A stretch of DNA of 64,000 nucleotides from Closterium sp. NIES-65 (lineage: Eukaryota > Streptophyta > Zygnematophyceae > Desmidiales > Closteriaceae): assembly GCA_948144175.1 (NCBI GenBank), contig CANXME010002098.1, forward strand, positions 1 to 64,000, given 5' to 3'. Positions 11,721 through 23,248 of this stretch are shown here, piece after piece. Numbering within the stretch: position 1 is the stretch's first letter; every line of letters begins with the position of its first letter. A model generated the notes under the pieces. The model was not told where the DNA came from and did no database searches. It saw only the letters and a list, made by a program, of their open reading frames with translations. The translations under genes were made by a program, and so were the position numbers.

Positions 11721-14618
11721 TCAAAGCTGGGTGGTAGAAGTAACACCCTGCTTGGCAAGGTAGTCCTGTAGAGGACGGCGGGCGTTATCCATGTCGTGTT
11801 CAGGTACCCAGGTATCCTCGGAAGGATCATAGCCTTTCCAACGAATCAAGAACTCCAAGGTGCCGCTACGTCGTCGTCGGTGCGCCAGAACGGCTTCGAC
11901 TTCGTACTCGGGTTCCCCATTAACGATCACTGGCAGTGGCGGCGGCGGCTGGCGACCTTTGAAGACCGTGTTTGGGTCCCGATAGGGCTTGAGAAGTTGA
12001 ACATGGAAGGCATTGTGAATCCTCCAGGTAGCTGGTAAACGCAAGCGGAAGGTTACTGGAGTGACCTGCGCCTCGACGAGAAAAGGTCCGCAGAAGCGAG
12101 GTCGGAGCTTAGACGGAAGATGGCTAATGTCGAGATTGCGTGTATCCAGAAGCACGTGATCGCCAATCTTGATGGAATGATCGTTGCGACTCCGATCAGC
12201 GAGCTTCTTTTGTTGCTGCTGGATAGTCAGAAGACGTTTATGCGTGCGCTCCCACAATTGGTGCATAGTGGAAATGAAGTCATGTGCGGGTTGCACCGTG
12301 GCGGGTACTGTTGGTTTCTGAGGCGTGAGTGGGTTGCGACCGTAACAGAGGAAGAAAGGAGTTTGCCCTGTTGCGGCGTGCGTGGCGTTGTTATACGCAA
12401 ACTCGAGAACCGGCAGATGTGCATCCTATTTAGAGATATCGTCCTTACACGCTGCTCGCAGAAGCTGTTCGACAATCTGGTTGAGGCGCTCTGTCTGACC
12501 ATCCGTTTGGGGATGATAGGCTGATGACATGGCGAGTTTGGTCCCCATGAGCGACATGAGCTCCTTCCAAAATTTACTCGTGAATTTCGGGTCTCTGTCG
12601 GAGATCAGCGTGGTTGGGATGCCATGTTGCGAGATGACGTAGCGGAAGAATATTTGCGTTGTCTCCTCGATGCGAGCCGTTGTGTGTGTCGGAATGAAGT
12701 GTCCCATTTTGGAGAATTTGTCGATGACGACTAGAATGGCGTCGTAACCAGCTTTGGTAGGTGGTAACCCGGTGATGAAGTCGAGGCTAACCACTTGCCA
12801 AGGCTGTTTAGGGACTGGAAGAGGCTGTAGTAATCCTGCTTTCTTCTGTTTGCTGCTCTTCATCCGTTGGCATGTGTCGCACGAGGTGACGAATTTTTGT
12901 ACGTCATCCGCCATGTGGGGCCAATAATAATGCTTCGCAATACCGGCAAGCGTCTTGTTACTACCGAAGTGGCCCGCGTAGAGAACATCATGATATTCTT
13001 CGAGCAGTAACTGGCGTAAGGGAGGGTAATTAGGTACCCATATTTTTGTGGAGCCCTTGCGGTATGCGATGTCTTGATCCCAATGTAGAAGATGGCGCTT
13101 TTCAGCTACAGAGACTTCGGGGTCGATGGTGTATCCATGCGTGAAGAGTCCCTTCAAAAGTGGGTTCATGCCATCGATTTGTAAGGCGGCAACGTGTGCA
13201 GGGCGACTCAGTGCGTCTGCCTTGTTCTTGTGCCCCAGCTTATACACGATGTCGTAATGGAAGTGGGTTTCGAGAAAGTCAATCCACCGGACCTGCCGCC
13301 TGGAGAGTGTTGGTTGGGTCTTCAGGTACTTGAGGCTGCAGTGGTCGGTGTAGACAGTCGTTTTTCTTCCTTCGAGATAACACCTCCATGCCTTAAATGC
13401 GTTGACGATGGCGAGGGCCTCTTTGTCCTGGATGGGGTAATTGAGTTCTGCCCCGTGAAGTTTTTTACTGAGGTATGCAATGGGTTGCAGTCCCTTCCCT
13501 TGATCCTGCATGAGTACTGCGCCCACTGCTTGATCGCTAGCATCGGCCTCGATGACATAGTCAAGTTCAGTGTCTGGCAGGATAAGAACAGGTGCGGACG
13601 TGAGTGCGATTTTAAGTTGTTCCACGGCTTCCTGGTGCTTCGCCTCCCATTGATATGGTGTATTCTTCTTCAACAGGTTCGTTAATGGTGCGGCAATCTT
13701 GGCGTAGTTCGGTACGAACCGGTTGTAGTAGTTGGCGAATCCAAGGAACTGTTGTAACTCCTTCACGTTCTCAGGGGTCTTCCATGTTCGCACTGCTTCG
13801 ATCTTCTTAGGATCCACGTGAACTCCTTGAGCGCTCACCATATGTCCAAGGAACTGGACTTTTTTCAACGCAAACTCGCTCTTGGATAGTTTCACGTAGA
13901 AGCGTTCTCGTCGAAGAATTTCAAACACCCGTCGTAGATGCTCAACGTGCTGCTCCATATCTTTCGAGTAGATCAGGATATCGTCCAAATATACCACCAC
14001 GCATTCGTCCAGAAGGGGCCGAAGGATGTGGTTCATTTCCGCCTGAAACGTGGCTGGTGCGTTAGTGAGTCCGAACGGCATCACGAGATACTCGTATGAC
14101 CCGTACCGAGTTCGAAAAGCGGTTTTGTGGATAGAGTTGTCCGCCATACGAATTTGCCAGTATCCCGATCTGAGGTCGAGCTTGGAGAATACCGTAGCAC
14201 CGCGAAGTTGATCGAGTAAGTCGTCGATCCGTGGTATCGGGTATTTATTTTTTACAGTCTGCTTGTTCAAGGCTCGGTAGTCGATGCACATTCGCAGACT
14301 TCCGTCTGGCTTCGTAGTGAAGAGAACTGGAGCTCCGTACGGTGAAGTCGAAGGTCGAATCAGCCCTTTCTCCAGGAGATACTCTATTTGTTTTTTCATA
14401 TTGGCAAGCTCTGTCGGGCTCAGCCGGTATGGTGCTCGAAATGTTGGCTTGGACCCCGACTCTTCTACGATCTCGTGTTGATGTGTCAGGTATGGCGGTA
14501 GTTGATCAGGTAAATCGTCGGGGAGAACGTCCTGGAACTCTTCAAGAATTTTCTTGACTGCTGGAGGAAGTTCCTGGGTCTGCTTCTCTCCGTTGTGTGC
14601 CTCGTTGACTATCGCCAT
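11721..14618 (-). CDS. chromovirus pol part: reverse transcriptase, RNase H, integrase, chromodomain
   Basis: The minus-strand region holds, in order, a gypsy reverse transcriptase with the [12 protein letters not shown] catalytic box, an RNase H with [11 protein letters not shown], an integrase with an HHCC zinc finger (CDTCQRMK near its end) and the D,D(35)E core ([15 protein letters not shown]), and a C-terminal chromodomain ([18 protein letters not shown]). The chromodomain is used by this family to steer integration to particular chromatin. The aspartic protease (VDSGASHSVYD) lies upstream, on the far side of a nested insertion. Treated as a fossil; the parts are named, not restored. Confidence 0.9.
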
Positions 14619-14680
14619 GAATCATGCCGTGGTCCGTTTGACGTCCTTTTCAAAGCGTGCGAGTGTCTCGACTGGAATAA

Positions 14681-15420
14681 GTCAGATTATCATAGCTGAT
14701 GCATGTTTGTAGGCTATAGTGGGGTAGCACATATGGGGTACAGTTTTTCTAGGGTTGTATTTGTACCCAGCTCTGACTTAGTCATTCTCATTCCTGCTTA
14801 CACATTTCACATGGTATCAGAGCGGGTTCCCTGTGGAACTCTGCCTAGGGCCCACCGAAGCGCGCCCCGAGGCGCGCTCAACCTTTTTTTTCCGCTATCG
14901 AGCGACCCTCCGTGTCGCCTCCCTCCCGCTAAGTCGCGGCCCCAGCCGCCCGCTACGATCGCGGCTCCAGCCGCCTGCTCGACGCGGCCCCCAGCCGCCT
15001 GCTCGACGCGGCCCCAGCCGCCTGCTCGACGCGGCCCCCAGCCGCCTGCTCGACGCGGCCCCCAGCCGCCTGCTTGACGCGGCCCTGCCGCCCGCTACGC
15101 CGCGGCCGCCGCCTGCTACGACCGCGGCCCCGGCCGCCTGCTACGACCGCGGCCCCCCAGCCGCCTGTTCGACCGCTGCCCCGCCGCCCGCTCCTGTCGC
15201 GGCCCCCCCCCCCAGCCGCCTGCTCGACGCGGCCCCCAGCCGCCTGCTTGACGCGGCCCTGCCGCCCGCTACGCCGCGGCCGCCGCCTGCTACGACCGCG
15301 GCCCCGGCCGCCTGCTACGACCGCGGCCCCAGCCGCCTGTTCGACCGCGGCCCCGCCGCCCGCTCCTGTCGCGGCCCCCAGCCGCCTGCTCGACGCAGCC
15401 CCCAGCCTACACATTTCACA
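14681..15420 (+). mobile_element. mini-copia remnant nested in the chromovirus
   Basis: A 740-base insertion flanked by GAATA on both sides (14676-14680 and 15421-15425). It begins with a 131-base copia LTR (14681-14811), followed by the primer site TGGTATCAGAGC and the copia leader with its hairpin, T-run and GC minisatellite. It closes with the last bases of an LTR (about 15406-15420). No protein part is present. The target duplication shows it entered the chromovirus between its protease and reverse transcriptase regions. It is a short, non-autonomous and broken copy of a copia close to element B. Confidence 0.85.
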
Positions 15421-16563
15421 GAATATTTCCCGTGTCGTCCCATTTGGGAAGGCTGATTTTCCTCCCGTTGTTGTTGATGTTGGCCGTCTGGTTAACCCAG
15501 TTGATCTCGGGGTTGAATTTTTTAAGAAAGTCTCTCCCGAAGATTACGTCGAGTCCTTTGATATTTGTGACGGGGAGAGCAGGCTTCCATCGAAGGGGTC
15601 CAATCTGGAGTAGCAACCGTGTTTCCCCGTAGATAGGTAGCTTACTGCCATCCACCATCGTTGCAGAGAAGCTTGAGGACTTGATGTCACTTCCGAGTCG
15701 ATCGATTGCCTTTTTGTCATAGACGCTGTGCGACGCCCCGCTGTCCACGAGTGCTTGGAGGCGCTGTCCGTTGCAGATCACCTCGAGCAGGAGTGGTGAG
15801 CGTTGCTCGGAGTACCCAAAAATAGTCTCATTGATAGGATCATAGGGTACATCCCAATATTCAGTACACACCGTGGTTCCACTGCTTTCTTCTGGACGAC
15901 TAGCTGGCCTGGGCTGCGTGGAGAAAGGCTCTTCTCCAATGCCAGGAGTAGAGGTAGTAACCGTACAAGTTGACCCTGAGGGGGTGGATCCGGTCGACGC
16001 CTGCGATCCACTGGATGCATCCTTGAGGGGTTTTCGGAGTTTCTGCAGCTTCTTTTGAACTCCCAGCTGCCTCTTCAGCTGCTTCAGCTCCATAGACTTC
16101 TTCCCTGGGGAGTGGAGAGTCGTCTTGGGCTGGTTCCGGGAGAGGACGTTGACGCCGTGAAAAGGTCTACTCCTTTCCACACTCCTTAATTTTTTCCCCA
16201 GCTCCGTAGGCACCGGTACCACTTCTTTAATTGTCTGCTTCCTCTGGATTTCTTCCCGAAATTTGTTTATGGCTCCGGACCCGCGAGAATCGCCAGTCTT
16301 CATTAAAGCATCTTTGAAAGATAACTTTAACGAATTCTGCTTTTTTCCGGGGTCGAATTGGAGAGTTCCCGTCTTGGTCGAACCTGTTTTCGCGGAGGTT
16401 TTCTTTTCCTCGGCGAATTCCTCTGACAAATTTCGGTCAAGGGGCTTGGGATTTCGCCCTTGATTCTCCAAATCTCGCGCCCAATGCTGTCCTTCAATTT
16501 CGATTCGGTCCAGATTGCGCTGACGCTTTCGGATCTGTTTTTTCTCGCCAGCACGATCCGCAA

Positions 16564-17535
16564 TCACTGGCGAGATCCGTTTTTTGAATTTTTGTTTTTA
16601 GTTTCGCCACTCCCACGAGCTCGGAATGCCGCACGTGCAGATTTCATGTGAAAACAGTCGACAATCCAATGTCCGTTTCCGCCGCAAAATTCGCAAAGTG
16701 TTTTGTTTTTTGCAGGACGTGAACTCGCGTCGAATTTGTCGACTTCCATGGGGTCGGCGAACGTGGTTGAAGCCGAGCGATCCCCTTGTCGTGATCCGAC
16801 GACGTGGGGTCGTCGTGTCCTAGAGTTGACCAAGTCAAAACGCTCCGCGGCCGATACGATTTCGCTGTAGCTGCTGCAATTCGCTGCTGCAACCTGGCGC
16901 CGAATGTCGGTTTTCAGCCCCGCGATGTAGGACTGAATTTTTTCGCCCTCGGTAATGTCGGGAATGCGATTATAAAATTCCTCCATCTGCTGCGTGTATT
17001 GCGCGACACTCCCGTATTGCCTATGGTGATGTAATTTTTCGCGCGCAATATAAGTGGAATTAATCGGCTCAAAACGTTTGAGAAGGCCTGCCCGGAATTG
17101 CTGCCACGTGGCTTCGCCCTGGAAAATGCTACTGTTGCTTCCGAGCCACTCGAGACCTGGACCGCGCATCAACGTTGTCGCGAGACGAATTTTCTCGCCG
17201 TCGTACTCCGTTGTCGTCCATCCGATCGCCGCGAAATAAATTTCCATCGTCGCGAGCCACCGCTTGACGTCGGATTTTCGATCGCTAGGGTCGAACGATT
17301 CCGGCGAGCGAAGTTTTGGAACCTCGAACTGACGCTGCGACTGTTGCGAAGTCGTCGAAGCAGGAATGTTCATGGTCGAGAGGAGCTGCGTAACGCGCTG
17401 CAGTTCGTTTCGCATCTGCTCGTTCTCCAATCGCGACCGTTCAGTCGTCGCTCGCATCTCCGCTTCCATCTTGGCGATTTGCGCGAAGAGCTGCTGCGTA
17501 ACGTCGTTGGTCGCCGGCGAACCCATCCTGTTCAA
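16564..17535 (-). CDS. chromovirus gag (capsid/nucleocapsid) part
   Basis: An open frame of 323 residues next to the 5' LTR of the chromovirus. The N-terminal third is a heptad-rich coiled stretch (about residues 10-55). A Ty3-type retrotransposon gag capsid region follows (WLATMEIYFAAIGW and LLKRFEPIN). Near the C terminus a CCHC knuckle reads CEFCGGNGHWIVDC, the nucleic-acid-binding motif of nucleocapsid. It stands in the expected first place after the leader. Fossil element part; function inferred from family only. Confidence 0.85.
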   Translation of the reverse strand: MNRMGSPATNDVTQQLFAQIAKMEAEMRATTERSRLENEQMRNELQRVTQLLSTMNIPASTTSQQSQRQFEVPKLRSPESFDPSDRKSDVKRWLATMEIYFAAIGWTTTEYDGEKIRLATTLMRGPGLEWLGSNSSIFQGEATWQQFRAGLLKRFEPINSTYIAREKLHHHRQYGSVAQYTQQMEEFYNRIPDITEGEKIQSYIAGLKTDIRRQVAAANCSSYSEIVSAAERFDLVNSRTRRPHVVGSRQGDRSASTTFADPMEVDKFDASSRPAKNKTLCEFCGGNGHWIVDCFHMKSARAAFRARGSGETKNKNSKNGSRQ

Positions 17536-17690
17536 AAACCACGCGAGGGGGTTAATTCGAAAAGCGCGGAACTGGTACTTACCAGAAATCGGCGTCGAAT
17601 TGGTCGCCCCCGGCGGTTTTTCGAGGCGATTTTTTCCGCGACCGCTGCTTATCCGAGAGTTGTCGAGTGAGAACGGCTCTGATTACCAAG

Positions 17691-18092
17691 TGTCACAGGA
17701 TCGAATTCTCAATCGAAACTTGTCACTAAAACTGAATACAAGGCCTATTTATACTCAGAAAGTACAAGGATAAACGAGATAAAACGAACCTTCGGGAACA
17801 CACCCTTCCCGATACTACAATCACAAGTGCGCATAAGCACGCAAGTCTATTGGCACTTGGGATTACGCCCAGATTACACCGTATACACCACTGTCGGCGC
17901 TGTCGGTGCCGTATAATAGGTATGTCGGTGGGAAAAGTAGGAAATAAGAGAAATAAATAGAAGGCTCTAGAAAATAGAATAGTAGGCCGATTGAGATGAG
18001 ATAAAGACCAAAATAAAGAGGAGAAAAGGGAGAATGGGATAACGGAAAAATATAATAGTGAGAAAATATTATAACGGGGACGTCCTCTCACA
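17691..18092 (-). repeat. 5' LTR of the chromovirus
   Basis: 402 bases, the partner of 11309-11710. It is followed by GTAGG (18093-18097), the second half of the target duplication. The primer-binding site lies just inside, at about 17677-17690. Confidence 0.95.
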
Positions 18093-18777
18093 GTAGGGGA
18101 GGGAGAGACCGGGGGAGACCAGAGACAAGGACACGGGAGGCCATGCCTCGGAGACGAGGCAGGGAGGGGTGACCAAGAGAGTGGTGCCAAAGGAGAGTCT
18201 GGTGGGACAGGAGACGACACGAGCAGGGAGCAGACTCAGGACCAGACCTAGACGCTGCAGCAAACACCTGACTTGACGCAGCTACCTGGCCAGACTCAGC
18301 AGCCGGAGGAGACTCAGTAGTAAGGGTGTACAGGCTCGACCCTGGCCGACGGGTGAACGTGGCCAAGTGTCGGCCTGTCCTAGCGCACGTGCAGTGGGTC
18401 ACCCGCTGACTCGCAGGAGTGAACTGGTCAACCCCCCTATCCTGTAGGTCCGCTCCACTCACCAAGTTCGTAGAGAAGGAGGGGAGGTAGAGACCTGACA
18501 GGGTGCCAGAGGGGGCTGCTGGGTACGGTAAGACAATGGAGAAGCTAGCAAGGATAGGACCCCCAGAGGGGTCCGCCAGGGAGACTGCCACCAGCCGACT
18601 AAGCGGCGTAAGCGTGGTGCGGTCTCGAAAGAAGGAGCGGGAAGCACCCGAGTCAAGGGTGAAGGTGTGTAAGGCCTGAGCCGACGTAGTACCGAAGAGA
18701 GCAGACTCACCAGCACCTGGGGCAGCAAACGCACTAGCACCTGGGGCAGCAGACGCACTAGCACCTAGAGCAGCAGC

Positions 18778-18909
18778 TGTCAAACATTGTATATGTTCTG
18801 CTTGTGTAGGCTACAGTGGGTTAGCCTATAGGGGGTACACAATTCTAGGGTTTCCTACTTGTACTCATTTCACTGCTAGTTCATTCATTCCTGTTCGCTT
18901 ATTCTCACA
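18778..18909 (+). repeat. 5' LTR of copia A2
   Basis: 132 bases, TGTCAAACATTG to TTCTCACA. It appears identical to 23117-23248 and differs by about one base from the LTRs of element A. Confidence 0.95.
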
Positions 18910-21900
18910 TGGTATAGAGTGGGTCCTTCTACGGACCGTTTTTTTTTTGGGCCCACCGAAGCGCCCCCCGAGGCGCGATTTTTTTTTTTTTAGCGACCCC
19001 TCGGGTCGTCATTTTCCCTGCGGCCCCGCCGCTTTCACTGACGCGGCCCTGCCGCCCTCTCTGACGGGGCCCCGCCGCCGGCCCTTACGCGGCCCCGTCG
19101 CCGGCTCTCACGCGGCCCCGCAGCAGGCTCTGTCGCGGCTCCGCCCCGGCCTTTACGCGGCCCCGCCGCCTGCTCTCACGCGGCCCCGCCCCGGCTCCTT
19201 CGCGGCCCCGCCGCCTGCTCTCGCGCGGCCCCGCCGACGGCTTTGTCGCGGCCCCGCCCAGGCCCTTACGCGGCCCCGCCGCCTGCTCTCACGCGGCCCC
19301 GCCCCGGCTCTTTCGCGGCCCCGCCGCCTGCTCTCGCGCGGCCCCGCCCCGGCTTCTACGCGGCCCCGCCCCGGCTTTCGCGCGGCCCCGCCGACGGCTT
19401 TGTCGCGGCCCCGCCCAGGCCCTTACGCGGCCCCGCCGACGGCTCTGTCGCGGCCCCGCCCAGGCCCTTACGCGGCCCCGCCGCCTGCCCCCGTCGCGGC
19501 CTGGTCGCCTCCTGACGGCCCCGCCGTCCCTTCGTGACGGCCCCGCCGTCCCTTCCTGACGGCCCCGCCGTCCCCTCCTGACGGCTCCTGCCGTCCCCTT
19601 CTACCGGCCCCGCAACTGCACCTGCTGGCAGTTCTACCACCCCTCCTCTCGTCGTGTTCTGTCCTCCCAGGACGTCACGTTCGACGAGTCAGTCCCCTTC
19701 TACCGCCTCTTCCCCTACCGTACTCCTTCCCTCCCCCCCCCACCGGACTTCCTGGTACCAGTTCCCCCCCCGGTAGACCCCCTCCCCCCTCAGGTTCCTG
19801 CCCCTTCAGGTGTGTCCCAGGTAGACACGGTCGAGCCAGTCGAGGTTGCTGCTGAGTCTGGTCCTGCTGCGGGTGCTGAGCCTGGGGGTGCTGAGCCTGG
19901 GGGTGCGAGGCCGGGGGGTGCTGAGTCTGGGGGTGCTGAGCCGGGGGGTGCTGAGCCGGAGGGTGCTACGTCAGGAGCTGCTGAGCCTGGGGGTGCTGGG
20001 CCTGGAGGTGCGGAGCCTGCGCCTGCTGGACCTGGGGGCTCTCCGGTTCTTCCGTCTCGGCGGGAGCCGCTCTCTCCACAGGAGCTGCGCGAGTGGTTTG
20101 CTCGCCGCTGGAGGCGTGCTGCTGGAGCTGGAGCTTCTTCGCCTGCTGAGGGTGCTGCCGGTCCCGGAGCTGCTGGGCCTGCGAGTCCTACTGGAGCTGG
20201 AGCTACTGAGTCTGGGGGTGCTGAGTCTGGAGCTGCTGAGCCTGGAGGTGCTGAGTCTGGAGCTGCTGAGCCTGGGGGTGCTACGTCTGGAGCTGCTGTG
20301 CCTGGGGGTGCTGAGTCTGGAGCTGCTGAGCCTGGGGTTTCTCCTGCTGTTGCGTCTCGCCGGGAGCCCCTCTCTCCACAGGAGCTGCGCGAGTGGTTTG
20401 CTCGCCGCTGGAGGAGTGCTGCTGGAGCTGGAGCTTCGTCGACCGTCGAGGGTGCTGGTGCTGCCGGTCCCGGGGCTGCTGGGCCTGCGGGTCCTACTGG
20501 AGCTGGAGCTGCTGAGGGTGTTGGTGCTGAGACTACTGCTGTCTGTCCTGGCGGTGGTTCTGCTGCTGGTGCTGCTGGAGGTCCTGCGGCTGGAGGTGTT
20601 GGTGGCGCTGGTGCTGTCGCTGAGGGTGCTGGTGCTGTCCCTGCTGAGTCTGGAGCTGCCGCGCGGCCTCGGCCGTACTTCGTTCCGCTCCTACAGCAGG
20701 TTCTTGGTCTTTCTCCTTCGGTAGAGTGTCCACAGCCTGTCCAGTCGCAGTCACTGTTGGAGCCTTCCTCTCCTCTGCCTGCTCCCTCTCCTTACACTGG
20801 TCCTACTGGAGGTCTTGCTGAGCGTCGTGAGCCTGCGTCTCGTCCCGCGTCGCCGGTTCGTGCTGCTCGCGCTAGTGGTCGCGGTTCGCGTCAGCGTCCT
20901 CCTCCTGTCCCTGGCACGCACCGGATGTCTCTGCGTCCGTCCACTGCTCCTCTGCGTGCCCCTTTGCCTTCTCCTCCTGAGTCCTCTCTTCCTGCGCTTG
21001 CCGACCCTGAGTCGGACTCTCTTCGCGCTGCCAGTCCTATTGTCACGCGTCTGCTTGCTACTGTCGTCACTGACCCCTCTTTTGAGTCCACTGCTGCGTC
21101 TGCTCTAGTCGCTGAGCTCGTTGACTTTGCTGCTCGCTGTCGTCTCGACTACGCTGCTAGTCTTGTTGCTGAGTCTGCGTCTGTCTGTCCTCCGTCCGTC
21201 GGGGGTGAGTGTGCTCTTGGCACGGACGTCCTAGAGGACAGGCAGGAGGAGTTACAGTGTCTAGCGGCTGCTTCACCTCATCTCGCGTCTGTACTGCTTG
21301 CCCCTGAGGGAGACCCGGATGCACTAGACATCCCGACTCCGCGTTCTTACGCGGAGGCCGTAGAGGGTCCCTACTCCTCTCAGTGGCAGGCAGCTATGGA
21401 TGCAGAGATGGCTTCCTGGAAGTCCACAGGCACCTACGTTGACGCGGTTCCCCCTCCTGGGGCGAACATCGTCAGTGGCATGTGGATCTTCAGGGTGAAG
21501 CGGCCGCCGGGCTCTCCACCTGTCTTCAAGGCACGGTACGTTGCTCGTGGCTTCAGTCAGCGGCAGGGAGTTGACTACTTTCAGACCTTCTCTCCCACCC
21601 CGAAGATGACCACTCTTCGGGTGCTGCTGCACATAGCCGCTCAGCGCGACTACGAGCTTCACTCTCTCGACTTCAGCACTGCGTTCCTGCAGGGTAGCCT
21701 GCACGAGGAGATCTGGCTGCGCCGTCCACCTGGCTTCACTGGGACTTTCCCTCCTGGCACCCAGTGGAGCCTCCGACGGCCAGTCTACGGTCTCCGCCAG
21801 GCACCGCGTGAGTGGCACGACACACTGAGGGCTACGCTTGTGGCTCTTGGGTTTGCTCCTTCTACTGCTGACCCGTCGCTGTTTCTGCGCACCGACACTT

Positions 21901-23116
21901 CACTGCCGCCGTTCTACATCCTCGTGTACGTCGACGACTTGGTCTTTGCCACAGCGGACACTGCTGGACTCGCCTACGTGAAGTCCGAACTGCTGAAGAG
22001 ACACACGTGCACAGACCTGGGTGAACTGCGCAGCTACCTTGGCTTGCAGATCACTCGGGACAGAGCACGCCGCACCATTATCTTGACTCAGTCACACATG
22101 GTGCAGCAGGTCCTTCAGCGCTTTGGCTTCACGTACTCCTCGCCTCAGGCCACTCCTCTGCCTACTCGCCACTCACTCTCAGCTCTGCCTTCGGATGAGT
22201 CCGTAGAGTCGAGTGGTCCGTATGCAGAGCTTGTTGGCTGCCTCATGTACCTGATGACCTGCACACGACCTGACCTTGCATACCCTCTGAGCATTCTTGC
22301 ACGCTATGTTGCTCCTGGGAGACACAGACCAGAGCACATGGCTGCAGCGAAGAGGGTATTGCGCTACCTGTGCAGTACGTCGGGCATGGGGCTAGTGCTT
22401 GGAGGGCGGAGTCCAGTGGTCCTTACCGGCCACGCGGACGCTTCTTGGGCTGACGACCAGGCTACGCAGCGGTCGTCACAGGGTTACACCTTCAGCCTTG
22501 GTTCCGGCTCTGTCTCGTGGCGGTCTACTCGCTCGTCTTCGGTTCTCGGCTCCAGTTGTGAGGCTGAGATCTACGCCGGGGCCATGGCTGCACAGGAGCT
22601 TCGCTGGCTCACCTACCTGCTGACTGACCTTGGAGAGCCACCTCGTTCTCCTCCAGTGCTGTACGTAGACAACAAGGCCATGCTGGCCTTGTGTCGAGAG
22701 CAGCGCTTGGAGCACAGAACGAAGCACATTGCTCTCCGCTACTTCCTTGCTCGTGAGCTGCAGCAGCGTGGTCAGTTGCGACTTGCGTACGTGGCCTCTG
22801 AGGCCAACACTGCTGATGTGTTCACCAAGGCACTCGCGCCTTGTGACCATCAGCGCTTTTGCACCCAGCTGGGTCTTGTGCCTGTCTTGCCTCACTTGCT
22901 CTCCTCTTGACTTCACTTGTACTGTGACATATATATATACCTGCTCTTGCTTGTCTAGTTTTATATATATGTCTGTACTCCTGCATGTGAACTGGCCTCT
23001 GGCCCTGCTCTTGTGCTCGGACTGTGTGGTGACTTTGTGATCCACCCTGAGCTTGCTTTGCTTTGCTTGACTGGTCTTGTGACCCCTTGTTCTCCCCCAC
23101 TTTGCCTATGGGGGTG

Positions 23117-23248
23117 TGTCAAACATTGTATATGTTCTGCTTGTGTAGGCTACAGTGGGTTAGCCTATAGGGGGTACACAATTCTAGGGTTTCCTACTTG
23201 TACTCATTTCACTGCTAGTTCATTCATTCCTGTTCGCTTATTCTCACA
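23117..23248 (+). repeat. 3' LTR of copia A2
   Basis: 132 bases, preceded by the purine tract TATGGGGGTG and followed by GCAGC, the target duplication. Confidence 0.95.

Larger units (their letters stand above)
11309..18092 (-). mobile_element. Ty3/gypsy chromovirus, broken, carrying a nested mini-copia
   Basis: A gypsy element on the minus strand with 402-base LTRs at 17691-18092 (5') and 11309-11710 (3'), flanked by the target duplication GTAGG (11304-11308 and 18093-18097). The primer site beside the 5' LTR reads TGGTAATCAGAGCC on the minus strand, close to the initiator-Met type. A G-rich purine tract precedes the 3' LTR. Parts in order: gag with a CCHC knuckle, protease, reverse transcriptase, RNase H, zinc-finger integrase and a C-terminal chromodomain. 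Integrase after reverse transcriptase plus a chromodomain defines a chromovirus. I see one difference between the two LTRs, so it is young. It is broken, mainly by the nested insertion, with perhaps one or two other breaks. Confidence 0.95.
18778..23248 (+). mobile_element. Ty1/copia element A2, young short form
   Basis: A 4471-base copia element with 132-base LTRs at 18778-18909 and 23117-23248. These appear identical, and the element is flanked by the target duplication GCAGC (18773-18777 and 23249-23253). After the LTR come TGGTATAGAG (primer-site position), the two-hairpin leader, a GC minisatellite (about 19015-19620), the Gly/Ala/Glu linker (about 19850-20350), reverse transcriptase (about 21370-22230, with VYVDDLVFA) and RNase H (to 22910). 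It is much shorter than its near-identical relative at 32772-39899 and lacks the front part of the polyprotein, so it is broken and would depend on others. Identical LTRs mean a recent insertion. It sits in copia relic C. Confidence 0.95.
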
